This document shows positions 39,201 through 48,036 of a DNA stretch of 64,000 nucleotides, in pieces. Within the stretch, counting starts at the first letter, position 1; each line of letters begins with the position of its first letter. Made by a program: the position numbers and the translations under genes. The DNA lies in contig CAWIAX010000002.1 of assembly GCA_963834305.1 (NCBI GenBank), forward strand, positions 2,612,025-2,676,024, written 5' to 3'. This stretch comes from JACCXG01 sp963834305. Its GTDB lineage: Bacteria; Acidobacteriota; Vicinamibacteria; Vicinamibacterales; 2-12-FULL-66-21. The notes below the pieces were generated by a model that saw nothing but the letters and a program-made list of their open reading frames with translations, ran no database searches and had not been told where the DNA came from.

Positions 39201-42200
39201 CGTCCGGATGCATCGCCGGCGGTTGCTTCGAGCTCGAAGAAGCCGCCGTTCGGTACCGTTACCGTCAGCGGGACCGGCGCGGCCGCGGTGGTGACCGTCC
39301 ATGAGCCGGCGGGCACCCTCTTCCGCTCGGTCTCCCACGTATAGAAGCCGTTGCCCTCGGCGCGGCGCACGCTGGTCCATTGGATCTGCGTCAGCGTGAC
39401 CTCGACCGGCACGCCCGCCGAGATCTGCCCCTCGGGAGTCACCGCCACCACCGCCGTCTCGAGCCCGGCCTTCTGATCGACGAACCATCCCGGGCGCTCG
39501 AGGCCGATGTACCAGTCCGCCGGATGCACGGTGATGGCCGCGCGGTTGGCAATGTGCTGGCGCGAGACGTCCTCGATGTCGGCCTCGAGCGTGTAGCGGT
39601 AGGGCAGGCCGGCATCGAGGCGGGTGGGCAGCTCGAGGCTCAGCTCGCCGGTGCGCGACGTCTTGACCTCGCGGCTCACGACCGGCGACTGGTCCACCGG
39701 GCGCTCCGGCGATCCCACGAAGACCCATTGCGCCCCGTCGGGCAGCGCATCCTCGACAGCCTGCGGCGCGGCGCTGGTCACCGCGCGGGTCCACGTCCAG
39801 GCCGCCGGACGCTCCGGCATCGCGGCGCCGAAGAGGTACTTCGACGAGACCGTCCCCTTCACGCTGTCGCCTGCCTTCACCACGCCTCCCTGGAGCGTGA
39901 CGTCCACCCGGAAGTCCGGACGCCGGTATGCGGCCACCAGGAAGGATCCGTGCACGCTCTTCTCGTAGGCGACGTAGTCGTCCAGTTCGGGGCCCGGCGT
40001 CTCCTCCGGGCGAAGCGCTTCCGGTTTCTTCGGCGCCGGCTTGTCGCTCGCCAGGATCGCGCGCACGGAGTACTGCCCCAGCCCCCCGGCGGCCGGCAGC
40101 GTCATCGTCCATTCGGCGCTGCTCCAGGCGTTGGTCCGGACCGTACGCTCGTCCACCGCGCGGTCCTGGCCGTCGCGCACGGAGATGAGCACCGCGGTGT
40201 CCGGGGGCAGCAGCTGGATCCCCTGCGGCGTGTTGTGCCGCAGGATCGCCTTGAAGTGGATCTCCTCCCCCAGGCGATACACGCCGCGGTCGCTGAACAC
40301 CGTGCCGCGCAGCATCGGCCCGGCCTGGTTGAGGTCGAACGGCAGGCCGAAGTTCCAGGGGGAGATGCCCTCGTTCCAGTCGCTGCCGACGTACGCGATG
40401 TCGCCGTCCTTCTCGGCAGTGGCGATGAAGGACAGCCGCCACCAGTCGTCCGGCTCGCGGAGATCCGGCGTCTTCGGCGCGATGGCCACGCCGTCGGCGG
40501 TGGTCGTGCCGGACCAGACGCGCCTGTTCCCGCGATCGATGAGCGACACGCGGGCGCCGGCGACCGGCGCGCCGGTGTCGAGCCGGGTGACGAAGAGCAG
40601 CGTGTTCTGCGGGCTGTCCTTGACCGAGATGCCGAGATTCGTCACCTGGACGAGCGTCGAGCGATCGGTGGCGCCGCGGAAGCGCGCGGCTCGCGGAATC
40701 GGCTCCCCCTGGCGCACCGCCGCCCACACGAGGCCGGTGCCGTTCGGGCCGAGCGCCGCGGACAGGTCGAGCCCGTGCGACCCAATCCGATCCGGCGTCA
40801 CGCCAAGGCGGACGGTCTGCCCCGGTGATGCCGGAACGGACTGGAACGGACCGCCGTCGCCCGGCTCGTCGCGCCCCTCCTGCCGCTGCAGCCGCAGCGC
40901 GGTCGGCATCACGTCCTGCAGCGTGAGGGGCTGCGCCCACTCGGTGACCGTCTGGAAGTTGCGGGCGTAGAACGGCAGCCGCGTGCCGCCCGACGCCTCC
41001 CACACGCCGTGGCCGTCGCCAAAGCTCGTGAACGCCCGCTCGTGCCAGTTCTCGACGACGCCGGCCCAGGTGTAGCCGAGCGTCTGGCCGTCGACCGAGC
41101 GCAACGACGGGTCGATGGTCACGGCGTAAGTCCGGGCGGGCGGCTGGCGGTCGAACCCCGCGTCCTCGAGCGAAAACGCCGTCCCCTGATCCATCTCGTA
41201 GTCGCGCCGCGGCCGGGCCGCCCTGGCCTTGGCCACCGGCGCCGGCTTTGCCGCGTCAGTCGCGTCGACCGCCCGCACCGCCGCCGCGAACGTGGCCGTC
41301 CTGACCGCCGACCGCAGCTCCAGCCGGTTGCTGTCGTCGGCCGGGCAGGCCGCCACGCACTCGAAGCCGTCAACGAAGAATGCCGGCTCGGCCTGGATAG
41401 TGAAGTGGCCCGGCGTGCGCGGCGTCTCCGGCCCGGCGGCCGAAGGAACAGCCGGCGCCACGGTGAGCCGCACCCAGGCCTCGGGAGGAACGGTGGTCGT
41501 CGTTTCGAGCACGACGAGGCTGGGATCGTCGGGAAACGTCTTGCGGTCCCAGCCGGCCGTGGGGCGCAGCAGCACCGGCGCCCGCGACGCGGCAACCGCG
41601 CGCGTGGCGGTCACTTTGGCGTTGAACCGCTCGATGGCCGGCGGGTCGATTGCCCGCAGCCGCGCCATCCCCGCGGGTGAAAGCACGGGGGTCCGCCACT
41701 CGTGCGGCTCGAACTGCGCGGTGATGTGGGGAGCGACCTGGGCTGTGCGCACCGGCTGGTTGAACCGCAGCAGGATCACCATCTGGGCGCCGGCGCGGCC
41801 GCCGCGGCGGTACCACTGCGTCTCGAGCAGCTTCACCGTCGGCGTCGTGAAGCTGAAGTGGTGCGCCCGCGGGAGCCGCCGTCCGCTGGCGGCAACCGCG
41901 GTCGTGTCCACGGTCACGTCGTACTTCGTGGCGTAGGGCAGCGGCCGCTTGGGGTCGGGCGTGAAGATCAGGATCGTGGTGCCCGACCAGCGGAACGTGC
42001 CGGTGATGGCCGGGGTGATGCGCACGAACGGCGCGTCCACCCGCGCCGGGACCCGGCCGAGGGTCACCATCGGCTCGGAGAAGACGATCCGGATCTCGTT
42101 GGCTTCCGCCAGCGACGCCACTTCTCCTTCGGGACCGGCGCTGACCACCCGCAGCGGCGGGGATGCGGCAGTTTGCGCCGCCGGCGCAGCCGGCCACAGG

Positions 42201-42244
42201 AGACACACGAGCGCAATACACGACGGAATCTGGAAAGAGCGCAT
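36293..42244 (-). CDS. Bacterial alpha-2-macroglobulin
   Basis: A 1983-residue periplasmic protein thought to trap attacking proteases. It starts at the ATG at 42244 with a signal peptide (SCIALVCLLWPAAPAAQ). The N-terminal part has macroglobulin-like domains beginning VVSAGPEGEVASLAEANEIR. The thioester motif CAEQ lies near residue 1485 in YPYGCAEQRGS, followed by the alpha/alpha-toroid thioester domain (FQCPDGGFAYWAGDC, YLTSYLLHVF). A bait-region candidate is the poorly structured Gly/Glu-rich stretch near KGEGEGGGGG. The open frame extends far upstream to 44080, but only because GC-rich DNA lacks stops. It is coupled to pbpC, suggesting joint defence and repair of the cell wall. Confidence 0.94.
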   Translation of the reverse strand: MRSFQIPSCIALVCLLWPAAPAAQTAASPPLRVVSAGPEGEVASLAEANEIRIVFSEPMVTLGRVPARVDAPFVRITPAITGTFRWSGTTILIFTPDPKRPLPYATKYDVTVDTTAVAASGRRLPRAHHFSFTTPTVKLLETQWYRRGGRAGAQMVILLRFNQPVRTAQVAPHITAQFEPHEWRTPVLSPAGMARLRAIDPPAIERFNAKVTATRAVAASRAPVLLRPTAGWDRKTFPDDPSLVVLETTTTVPPEAWVRLTVAPAVPSAAGPETPRTPGHFTIQAEPAFFVDGFECVAACPADDSNRLELRSAVRTATFAAAVRAVDATDAAKPAPVAKARAARPRRDYEMDQGTAFSLEDAGFDRQPPARTYAVTIDPSLRSVDGQTLGYTWAGVVENWHERAFTSFGDGHGVWEASGGTRLPFYARNFQTVTEWAQPLTLQDVMPTALRLQRQEGRDEPGDGGPFQSVPASPGQTVRLGVTPDRIGSHGLDLSAALGPNGTGLVWAAVRQGEPIPRAARFRGATDRSTLVQVTNLGISVKDSPQNTLLFVTRLDTGAPVAGARVSLIDRGNRRVWSGTTTADGVAIAPKTPDLREPDDWWRLSFIATAEKDGDIAYVGSDWNEGISPWNFGLPFDLNQAGPMLRGTVFSDRGVYRLGEEIHFKAILRHNTPQGIQLLPPDTAVLISVRDGQDRAVDERTVRTNAWSSAEWTMTLPAAGGLGQYSVRAILASDKPAPKKPEALRPEETPGPELDDYVAYEKSVHGSFLVAAYRRPDFRVDVTLQGGVVKAGDSVKGTVSSKYLFGAAMPERPAAWTWTRAVTSAAPQAVEDALPDGAQWVFVGSPERPVDQSPVVSREVKTSRTGELSLELPTRLDAGLPYRYTLEADIEDVSRQHIANRAAITVHPADWYIGLERPGWFVDQKAGLETAVVAVTPEGQISAGVPVEVTLTQIQWTSVRRAEGNGFYTWETERKRVPAGSWTVTTAAAPVPLTVTVPNGGFFELEATAGDASGRHAVTRTSFYAIGSGYTAWERFDHNRITLVADKPRYKPGDTARIMIQSPWEQATALVTTEREGIRSHRQFALTSTQQSVSIPVGEGDIPNVYVSVLLVKGRSAAPAPAADTGAPTGGPYSVDDASDPGKPAFRLGYVELEVEDASKRLTVAVSANRAEYRPATDAQVRVQVSDHQGQPAASEVTLWAVDYGVLSLTAYRTPDVLGSVYVHKALQVMTTDSRQRIVSRRVLTPKGEGEGGGGGVDGGSVRRDFRVLAFWVGSATTDASGRATIDVKLPESLTTYRIMAVAADRASRFGGGDTEVRVNKPVTMKPAFPRFLAVGDTALFGAVVTSQLPAAGEARVTIRSLDPALLAFNGTAEQTVTIAAGGSIEARFDAAAKAVGRARVQMSVRVGDETDSFEDTIPVEVLASPETVAAYGELAGGTARATETLTIPAGVVPGLGGLHLEMASTAMVGLGEGARYLVEYPYGCAEQRGSRSLGLVLAADLGDAFSLPGIDTAQMRPAAQQSLKELERFQCPDGGFAYWAGDCRFTSPYLTSYLLHVFRNAASLKYAVDAGMQRRAYAYLEHQLAAPPPVNESWWPAYTAWQAFAVKVLVEGGRGQDSNLTRLYGYRDRMPVFALAYLHDALRAKGEASGARVDELRRRMANAILPEAGSAHVEELSDPYLLWFWNSNVRSTAIVLNSLVGGGAPLEQVRPIVRWMMAARKNGRWGNTQENAHAMEALVAYYRRYEGTVPDFTSVAALDGREIARETFTGRSTGSFSSELPMSQILSAGTPESSRTLTFTRDGAGTLFYTARLRYAADRLFQDGLDNGVRIERTYAPYVEGATKGAATTYKAGDLVRVTLTLHLTKERRFVAVTDPLPAGFEPLESWLATTARSLTDQDADLGGGEASWETVWQRGGFDHVERHDDRVQLFATRLAEGEHEFTYVARATTAGTFRTAPARAEEMYEPEIFGRTGTAVIAVQR

Positions 42245-42357
42245 GACGGGCCTGTTCACGTGGGACGGGAGGCGGGGTGGAGGGGCGACTGGAGCCGCAT
42301 GGAGTGCTCTAGCCGGATTAGACACCGGATCGCGGCCGGCGGCCGCGCGGTGCGCGC

Positions 42358-42999
42358 TCAGGCGTGCGCGCGCCGCTCCGGCACGGCAAACAGCGCGGGC
42401 ATGCGCTGGCGGATCGCGCTCACCGCGTGGCTCCCGGGCGTGGTGCCGAGCGCGATGGTCGAGAGGCCGTAGTAGGCGAGGCCGACGGCGCCGGCCGTGG
42501 TCCAGAAGCCGGTGTGGAAGACCATCGAGACGCCGGTCGCGAGCAGCAGCGCCCCGCCGGTGTCGAACGTGGCGGCCACGGTCCGCGGCGCCAGCCGGAT
42601 GCGCCGCGCCCAGACCTGCTCGGTCGCGGTCCGGGCCGCCGCGCGCCGCTCGCCGGTCGGCGGCACCATCGATCCGTCGAGCGCCACGGTGTGGCCGATG
42701 AGCTCCCCCTGGGCCTTGATCACGCGCTCGGCACGCCGGTCGCCCTGCTGCGGGAACAGGCGGCAGAAGTCGTCGATGACCTCCTCGGCGTCGAGGCCGA
42801 CGGCACGGGCGTAGTCGCGGACGAACGCCCGCGCGAAGATCCCGGACGGCCAGCGCGAGAACTCGTTCCGCTCCAGGCCGGCCCACAGATCGGCGCTGAC
42901 CTTGGTGACCGAGGCGATGGTTTCGAGGGAGATACCGCGGCGTTCCCGCTCGCTCCGCAACCGTGGACCAAAGGTTTCCCTGCCGGACGTCTCGGACAT
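42358..42999 (-). CDS. Helix-turn-helix membrane protein (RodZ-like N-terminus)
   Basis: A 213-residue protein. The N-terminal HTH_25-type domain (FGPRLRSERERRGISLETIA, then LWAGLERNEFSRWPSGIFAR, AFVRDYARAVGLD) resembles the cytoplasmic part of RodZ and related regulators. A linker of about 60 residues is followed by hydrophobic segments at about 150-190. It lacks the long periplasmic part of RodZ. It lies 113 bp upstream of the alpha-2-macroglobulin gene on the same strand and could regulate or localise that cell-envelope unit. This link is inferred from position only. Confidence 0.78.
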   Translation of the reverse strand: MSETSGRETFGPRLRSERERRGISLETIASVTKVSADLWAGLERNEFSRWPSGIFARAFVRDYARAVGLDAEEVIDDFCRLFPQQGDRRAERVIKAQGELIGHTVALDGSMVPPTGERRAAARTATEQVWARRIRLAPRTVAATFDTGGALLLATGVSMVFHTGFWTTAGAVGLAYYGLSTIALGTTPGSHAVSAIRQRMPALFAVPERRAHA

Positions 43000-43171
43000 G
43001 GCGATGCGCCATATTCAGCAAGAGACGGGCCTGCCGCAGGTGGGCGTTTTCCCGCACATCGGCGCCACGCGGCGCGACCGCGATGGCGTTTTCGTAATCC
43101 GCCTGACACTTCCGCAACTCCTCGGCCGGCGGCGCCTGCGGAACCCGGGTGCCACGGCTTATCATCGACCG

Positions 43172-44119
43172 GTGCGCGCCTTCTGCCTCAGCATCCACGC
43201 CCGCTACGCCTGCGGCCGCTCCGGCGCCTGCTGCACGGCAGGATGGCCCATCCCCATCGAGCGCACACGCGTGGACGCCCTGCGGGATCGCGGCCTGCTC
43301 GACCGGGCCGCCGCGGGCGCTCCCCTCCTGAAAGGCCCGCTGCACGACGGCGCCAGCGCGCCGCTCCTCCTCGGCACGACGCCCGCAGGCGCCTGCGTGT
43401 TCTTCGACGCGGCTCACGGGCGCCTCTGCTCGATCCAGCGCCACGCCGGCGCGGGGCTCATGCCGTCGGCCTGCCAGCACTTCCCGCGCGTGGCCCTGCG
43501 CGACGGGCGCGGCATCTTCGTCACGCTCTCCCACTACTGCCCGACGGCGGCACGCCTGCTCCTCTCCGCCGGACCGATCGCAATCGTCGATGCCCCCGCG
43601 TCGCTCTCGCTCGACGGCCGCGTCGAAGGGCTCGATGCCACCGCCGTGCTGCCGCCGCTGCTCCGCCCCGGCATGCTGATGGATCTGGACGGCTACAGCG
43701 CCTGGGAGCGCCGCGCGCTCGACGTCCTGGACGACGGGGGGTGGTCGGCGCGGGAGGCGGTGGACATCATCCGCGAAGCCACGGCGGGAGCGGCCGGATG
43801 GAAACCGGGCCGGGAAACCCTCGCGGCCTGCGTTGCGGACGCCTTCGACCGGGCCCGGGCGGCGCGCCGCGCTCGACCCCACGGCGAACGCTCCCCGCTC
43901 GACCGTCCCGCGAAGGCCTTTCTCGCGTCGCACCTCTTTGCCAGCTGGCAGGCCTACCAGAATGGCGGTGTGCGCGCGGTCGTGGCCGCGCTGGAGGATG
44001 CGTTCGCCCGCGTCGCGCCGGCGGACACCGAGGCGGCCTTCATCGCCGCCGTGCGCGCCGCGGACCTCGAGCTGCGGCATATGTCCCCGGCAACCACGAC
44101 GCCCCCGCTGGCCTGTTGA
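43172..44119 (+). CDS. YkgJ-family cysteine cluster protein
   Basis: A 315-residue protein with an N-terminal cysteine cluster: CGRSGACCTAGWPI, then GACVFFDAAHGRLCSIQRHA, then PSACQHFPR. This matches the YkgJ (CxxCxxxCC-type) family, which is thought to bind zinc or an Fe-S cluster. The C-terminal 150 residues are helical and not assignable. GTG at 43172 begins the conserved part (VRAFCLSIHARYACG), with TATCAT close upstream. The open frame before it is not coding. It is followed seven bases later by pepT. Confidence 0.82.
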   Translation: MRAFCLSIHARYACGRSGACCTAGWPIPIERTRVDALRDRGLLDRAAAGAPLLKGPLHDGASAPLLLGTTPAGACVFFDAAHGRLCSIQRHAGAGLMPSACQHFPRVALRDGRGIFVTLSHYCPTAARLLLSAGPIAIVDAPASLSLDGRVEGLDATAVLPPLLRPGMLMDLDGYSAWERRALDVLDDGGWSAREAVDIIREATAGAAGWKPGRETLAACVADAFDRARAARRARPHGERSPLDRPAKAFLASHLFASWQAYQNGGVRAVVAALEDAFARVAPADTEAAFIAAVRAADLELRHMSPATTTPPLAC

Positions 44120-44126
44120 GCGCCCT

Positions 44127-45365
44127 GTGTCCCTCTCCGTCCTCGACCGCTTCCTCCGCTACGTCGTCATCGACACCCGCGCCGACGAGAGCTCGACGGC
44201 CTGTCCAAGCTCTCCTGGCCAGCTGGTGCTGATGCGCCTGCTGGTGGACGAGCTGACGGCCATCGGCCTGACCGACGCCGCCGTGGACGAACACGGCTAC
44301 GTCATGGCGACGATTCCCGCGACCGTGCCCTGCGTTCCGGCGATCGGGTTCATTGCCCACGTCGACACCTCCCCCGAGATGTCCGGCACCGATGTCCGCC
44401 CGGTCGTCCATCGCGGCTACGACGGCCGCGATCTCGTGCTGCCGGACGATCCGGCCGCCGTGCTGCGCCTCTCCGACAACCCGGCGCTTGCCGACCAGAT
44501 GGGGCACGACATCGTGACCGCGTCGGGGCTGACGCTGCTCGGGGCGGACGACAAGGCGGGGGTGGCGGAGATCGTCGCCGCCGCGGACTACCTGATGCGG
44601 CATCCGGAGATTCCGCACGGCGACATCCGGATCGGGTTCACGCCGGACGAGGAGATCGGGCGCGGGGCCGACCGCTTCGACGTGGCGCGCTTCGGCGCGG
44701 TCTGCGCCTACACCCTCGACGGCGGGTCGCGCGGCGAGCTCGAGTCGGAGAGCTTCTCGGCCGACGCGATGACATTGACTTTCGGCGGCTTCAACACCCA
44801 TCCCGGCTATGCGAAAGGGCGCATGGTCAACGCGATCCGGCTGGCCGCCCGCTTCATCGATCGGCTGCCGGCGGCGGCGCTCTCGCCGGAGACGACGGCG
44901 GGGCGCGAGGGATTCGTGCACCCGTACCAGGTCGAGGCGTCGGTGGATCGCACGCGGGTCAAGGTCCTGCTCCGGGATTTCACCACCGCGGCGCTGGCGG
45001 ACAAGCGGGCGCTGGTCGAGAGCACCGCACGCGCGGTGGTGGACGGGCAGCCGGGCGCCACGCTCGATATCGACTTGGTCGAGCAGTACCGCAACATGCG
45101 CGAGGTGCTGGATCGGCATCCGGCGGTCGTCGAGCGGGCGCGCGAGGCCATCCGCCGCGCCGGCCTCGAGCCGATCGAGACGCCCATCCGCGGCGGCACC
45201 GACGGATCGCGCCTGTCGTTCATGGGGCTGCCCACGCCCAACCTGTTCGCAGGGGAGCACAACTTCCACTCGCGGCTGGAGTGGGTGTCGGTGCAGGACA
45301 TGGAGAAGGCGGTGGAGGTGATCGTCCACCTGGCGCGGGTCTGGGCCGAGGACGCCGGCAGGTAG
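44127..45365 (+). CDS. pepT: Peptidase T (tripeptide aminopeptidase)
   Basis: M20B-family zinc aminopeptidase of 412 residues that releases N-terminal residues from tripeptides in the cytosol. Metal-binding motifs are GFIAHVDTSPEM, LLGADDKAGVAEI, FTPDEEIGRGADRFD and the late GEHNFHSRLEWV. The dimerisation domain contains FGGFNTHPGYAKGRMVNAI, and the substrate-binding IRGGTDGSRLSFMG is intact. The GTG at 44127 lies seven bases after the YkgJ-type gene. A strong bidirectional hairpin follows its stop. Confidence 0.94.
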   Translation: MSLSVLDRFLRYVVIDTRADESSTACPSSPGQLVLMRLLVDELTAIGLTDAAVDEHGYVMATIPATVPCVPAIGFIAHVDTSPEMSGTDVRPVVHRGYDGRDLVLPDDPAAVLRLSDNPALADQMGHDIVTASGLTLLGADDKAGVAEIVAAADYLMRHPEIPHGDIRIGFTPDEEIGRGADRFDVARFGAVCAYTLDGGSRGELESESFSADAMTLTFGGFNTHPGYAKGRMVNAIRLAARFIDRLPAAALSPETTAGREGFVHPYQVEASVDRTRVKVLLRDFTTAALADKRALVESTARAVVDGQPGATLDIDLVEQYRNMREVLDRHPAVVERAREAIRRAGLEPIETPIRGGTDGSRLSFMGLPTPNLFAGEHNFHSRLEWVSVQDMEKAVEVIVHLARVWAEDAGR

Positions 45366-45391
45366 GGAGCCGGGGCGCGTCCCCGGCTCCC
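45365..45391. terminator. Bidirectional GC-rich hairpin between pepT and blaR1
   Basis: GGGAGCCGGGG at 45365-45375 pairs perfectly with CCCCGGCTCCC at 45381-45391 around a five-base loop. It begins at the last base of the pepT stop and ends ten bases before the stop of the convergent blaR1-type gene, so it can serve both. There is no clear T-run on either side. Confidence 0.75.
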
Positions 45392-45401
45392 CGCCTGTGG
45401 C

Positions 45402-47265
45402 TTACTGCAGGGTGAAGTTGACGGTGACGGTCATGACGATCGGCACCGGATTGCCGTTCAGCAGCGTGGGCGTGAACTCCCATTGGCGGACGGCATCCAC
45501 GGCAGCCTCGTCCAGCAGAGGAATCGATCGAAGCACGTGCGCCTGGCTGACCGTGCCATCGCCCTCAATCCGCGCCTCGAGAATGACGACGCCCTGGATG
45601 CCTGCCACCTTCGCTTCGAGCGGATAGACCGGGTTGACGGCCTTGGTCTTGACGGGCGGCCGGATCGTCCCGCCCACGCGGAGGGCGCCTTCCGTGAGCG
45701 GCCGGGCAGGCTCGACCCGCCCGTCGGCTGCGCCGGGAGGGGGCGGCGGCGGTGGCGGCGCGCTGCCCGATCCGATCTTGGCGGTGAGACGCGCGGGCGG
45801 TCCGGATGCGGCTGCCGCCGTCGAGCCGCCGGCCTTCGCCGCCGGTGCGGCAGGCGCGGTTCCCACGGGCACGTTCACGTCGAACGCGATGGGACCGTTC
45901 GACGGTGCGGCGTATGCCCACTGCCCCACCGCGCGTGTGGCCTCCCGCGCCATCGACTCGAGCGCCGCGCGGAAGCCGGCCGCGGGCACCTGGCCGGCGG
46001 ACCCGGTGCGGACGGCGGCCCGCATGGCGCGGTCGATGTCCTCATCCGACAGGCGCGTGAAGCTCATCGCCGACTGCCCGGCGGTACGGAACGACAGACC
46101 CACGGCGCGCGTTTCGGCGATGCGGCCGGATTCGTCGAGCACCACGCGCACGGTGACCGCGCCGCTCGCGCCGGCCTGCTCGGCCTCGAATGGATAGTCG
46201 GCCGGCACGGCATGGGTGCGCGCGGGCACCGGGTTCTCCGGCGTGACGGGCTTCGCCCGCTGCTCCACCGGGCCCGGCGCCGCCGACATCGCGCCGGACG
46301 CACGCGGCGCCTGCACCAACGGGAAGGCGTGCACGGCCTGCCAGCCGGTGAACGCCACGATCGCGGCCAGCGCCGCGCTGCACACCACCACTCGTTTCGC
46401 GGACATGACAACCTCCTTCGAGATGAGCACCATGCGATGCACCAGGTGCCGGCGGCGCGCGAACGCCGTCGCGGCAAAGATCGGCGGCCTGTCCGCAAAG
46501 GCGAGCAGGGCGTCCACGTAGCTCCGCCGCGAGCCGGTCGTCAGGATCGTCAGCTCGTCCACCACTTCCTCGCGCGTGGACTGGATGGCCGAGATCAGCA
46601 GCCAGATCCCCGGGTGGAACCAGCACACCGCTCGCGTCCCTTCCTCGGCAACCGCCCAGGCCCAGTCGCGCCGCCTGACGTGCCACAGCTCGTGCGCGAG
46701 CACGGCCCGCTGGATGGCCGGCGGTTCGCTGCGCAGCGAGTCGGGCAGCAGGACGACCGGACGCCGGAAGCCGAAAGTGACCGGCTGGCCGAGACCGCTG
46801 ACGTAGCGGATCGCGGCGCGGGTGCCGATGAGCGCCTGCAGGTCGTCGTGCTCGCCGTTGGCCGGCGCAATCTCCCCCGCCCGCCGCAACTCGCGGAGGC
46901 GGACGACGCCGAGCGCCATCCAGCCGAGGCGTGCCGCGATGCCGGCAGCAAGCAGGAGCGCCACGAGGGTCAGCCAGGCGGAGGGCAGCAACGCCCAGGC
47001 TGGCGTCGCGGAGATCGGCGGCCGCGGACGCCAGCGCAATATCGGTGATGGCCGTGCCCGCGGAGCCTGCGCGCGCCGCATCGGCGAGCGGCAGCAGCGC
47101 CACGAGCGGCAGGAGGAAGCAGGCGGCCAGCAGCGTCCGGAGCAACGTATAGCGGACGGCCGGCACGTCGAGCCGGAGGACGCGGAGCGCGAGCAGCGCC
47201 ACGCCAACGATCAGCGCCACCTGCACGCTCCAGGCAGCGAGGTTCGGGAGAGTCAGGAGGGTCAT
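45402..47265 (-). pseudogene. BlaR1-like M56 peptidase fused to a TonB C-terminal domain, frameshifted
   Basis: The N-terminal frame from the ATG at 47265 gives membrane helices (WSVQVALIVGVALLALRVLR, LLRTLLAACFLLPLVALLPL). The other frame takes over near 47000 with WALLPSAWLTLVALLLAAGI and continues to the end. The total length is one base over a multiple of three, so a single extra base explains the break. The M56 domain has the zinc motif AVLAHELWHVRRRDW. After a further helix comes a Pro/Ala-rich region and a TonB-type C-terminal domain (GVVILEARIEGDGTVSQAHV, AAVDAVRQWEFTPTLLNG). About 620 residues when joined. It is coupled to blaI by an ATGA overlap. Confidence 0.85.
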
Positions 47266-47639
47266 TCGTCGATCTCCTCGGTGAGCCGCCGGATCATGTC
47301 CTTGTCGTCCTTCGAGAGCCGGCCGTCTTTCGCCAGCTGCACGAGCAGCGGGGCGGCGGCGCCGTCGAACACCCGGTCGAGGAAGTCGCGGACCATCGCG
47401 CCGATCACCTGGTGGCGGGGCTGCGCGGGGCGGTAGACGAACGCCCGCTCCACCCGCGTCTTCTTCAGGAACCCCTTCTCCTCCAGGATCTTCATCATCG
47501 TCATCACCGTGGTGTAGGCGATGTCGCGCTTGTCGAGCAGCGCTTCGTAGACCTGGCGGACGGTGGCCGTGTCGAGCCGCCAGACGATCTTCATGATGGC
47601 CAGTTCCTGTGGGGTGAGGGTGTTGTGTGCCTGTCGCAT
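47262..47639 (-). CDS. blaI: BlaI/MecI/CopY-family transcriptional repressor
   Basis: A 125-residue winged-helix repressor that binds DNA as a dimer and is released by proteolysis triggered by its BlaR1 partner. The family blocks are LTPQELAIMKIVWRLDTATV, DIAYTTVMTMMKILEEKGFL and KKTRVERAFVYRPA. The cleavage region lies in the helical C-terminus. A perfect palindromic operator lies 31 bp upstream of its ATG. No beta-lactamase gene is in the window, so the inducer and target set are unknown. Confidence 0.93.
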   Translation of the reverse strand: MRQAHNTLTPQELAIMKIVWRLDTATVRQVYEALLDKRDIAYTTVMTMMKILEEKGFLKKTRVERAFVYRPAQPRHQVIGAMVRDFLDRVFDGAAAPLLVQLAKDGRLSKDDKDMIRRLTEEIDE

Positions 47640-47670
47640 GTTGGAGGTCCCTGCGCTGCGTCCGATTTGC

Positions 47671-47693
47671 TACTAAATATTTAGTACTTAGTA
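47671..47693 (-). promoter_or_regulatory. BlaI-type operator upstream of blaI
   Basis: TACTAAAT-ATTTAGTA at 47671-47686 is a perfect 16-bp palindrome, followed by an overlapping partial repeat CTTAGTA up to 47693. The TACTA...TAGTA form matches known BlaI/MecI operators (TACTACATATGTAGTA type). Its position overlaps where the blaI promoter should lie, which fits autorepression of blaI-blaR1. Confidence 0.85.
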
Positions 47694-47740
47694 AGCAGAA
47701 TGTCAAGCGCTGTTTTTAGGCTCCCCACGCCGGGCCGCCG

Positions 47741-48008
47741 GGAGGCGTGCCGGTGCTGGCCGGCCGGGGACCTTGGAGCGCGGCGCCGCGCCGCGGAGCC
47801 GGAAAGTGGCCGGAGCGATTCCTCGCGGCGAGTTCCGCCCCTGCGATCCGCGGCGCCCCGGATCACCACCGGCGCACCTGTGCGCCTGGCAGATGTCGCC
47901 CTGACCCGTCCCTACTCGCCGCGGGTTCGAGCGCAGCGAGCGTACGAGCGCAGGACGCTTTCCCGCCGCGCGGAAGCGGGCCCCGGACGGGCAGTGCCGG
48001 CACGGCTC
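47741..48008. repeat. Dispersed repeat R2, copy 2
   Basis: The 268-bp partner of 26661-26928, in the same orientation: GGAGGCGTGCCGGTGCTGGC at the left and GTGCCGGCACGGCTC at the right. It fills most of the 397-bp space between the blaI start and the xthA stop. No gene is seen there. Confidence 0.8.
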
Positions 48009-48036
48009 CAGACGCGGTCCACTGGAATCGGATCGA

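Noticed and set aside
36422..39304. 960-codon plus-strand frame opposite the alpha-2-macroglobulin gene
   Set aside because: Composition (Arg, Gly, His, Val) is that of an antisense shadow, and the opposite strand encodes a clear protein with thioester motif.
43013..43165. Minus-strand frame upstream of the HTH gene reading like a helical (TPR-like) segment, with YENAIAVAPRGADVRENAHL
   Set aside because: It has no stop of its own and runs on in frame through the HTH gene and beyond, there is no clear ribosome site, and stop-free frames are common in this GC-rich DNA. It might be a remnant, but I cannot support it as a gene.
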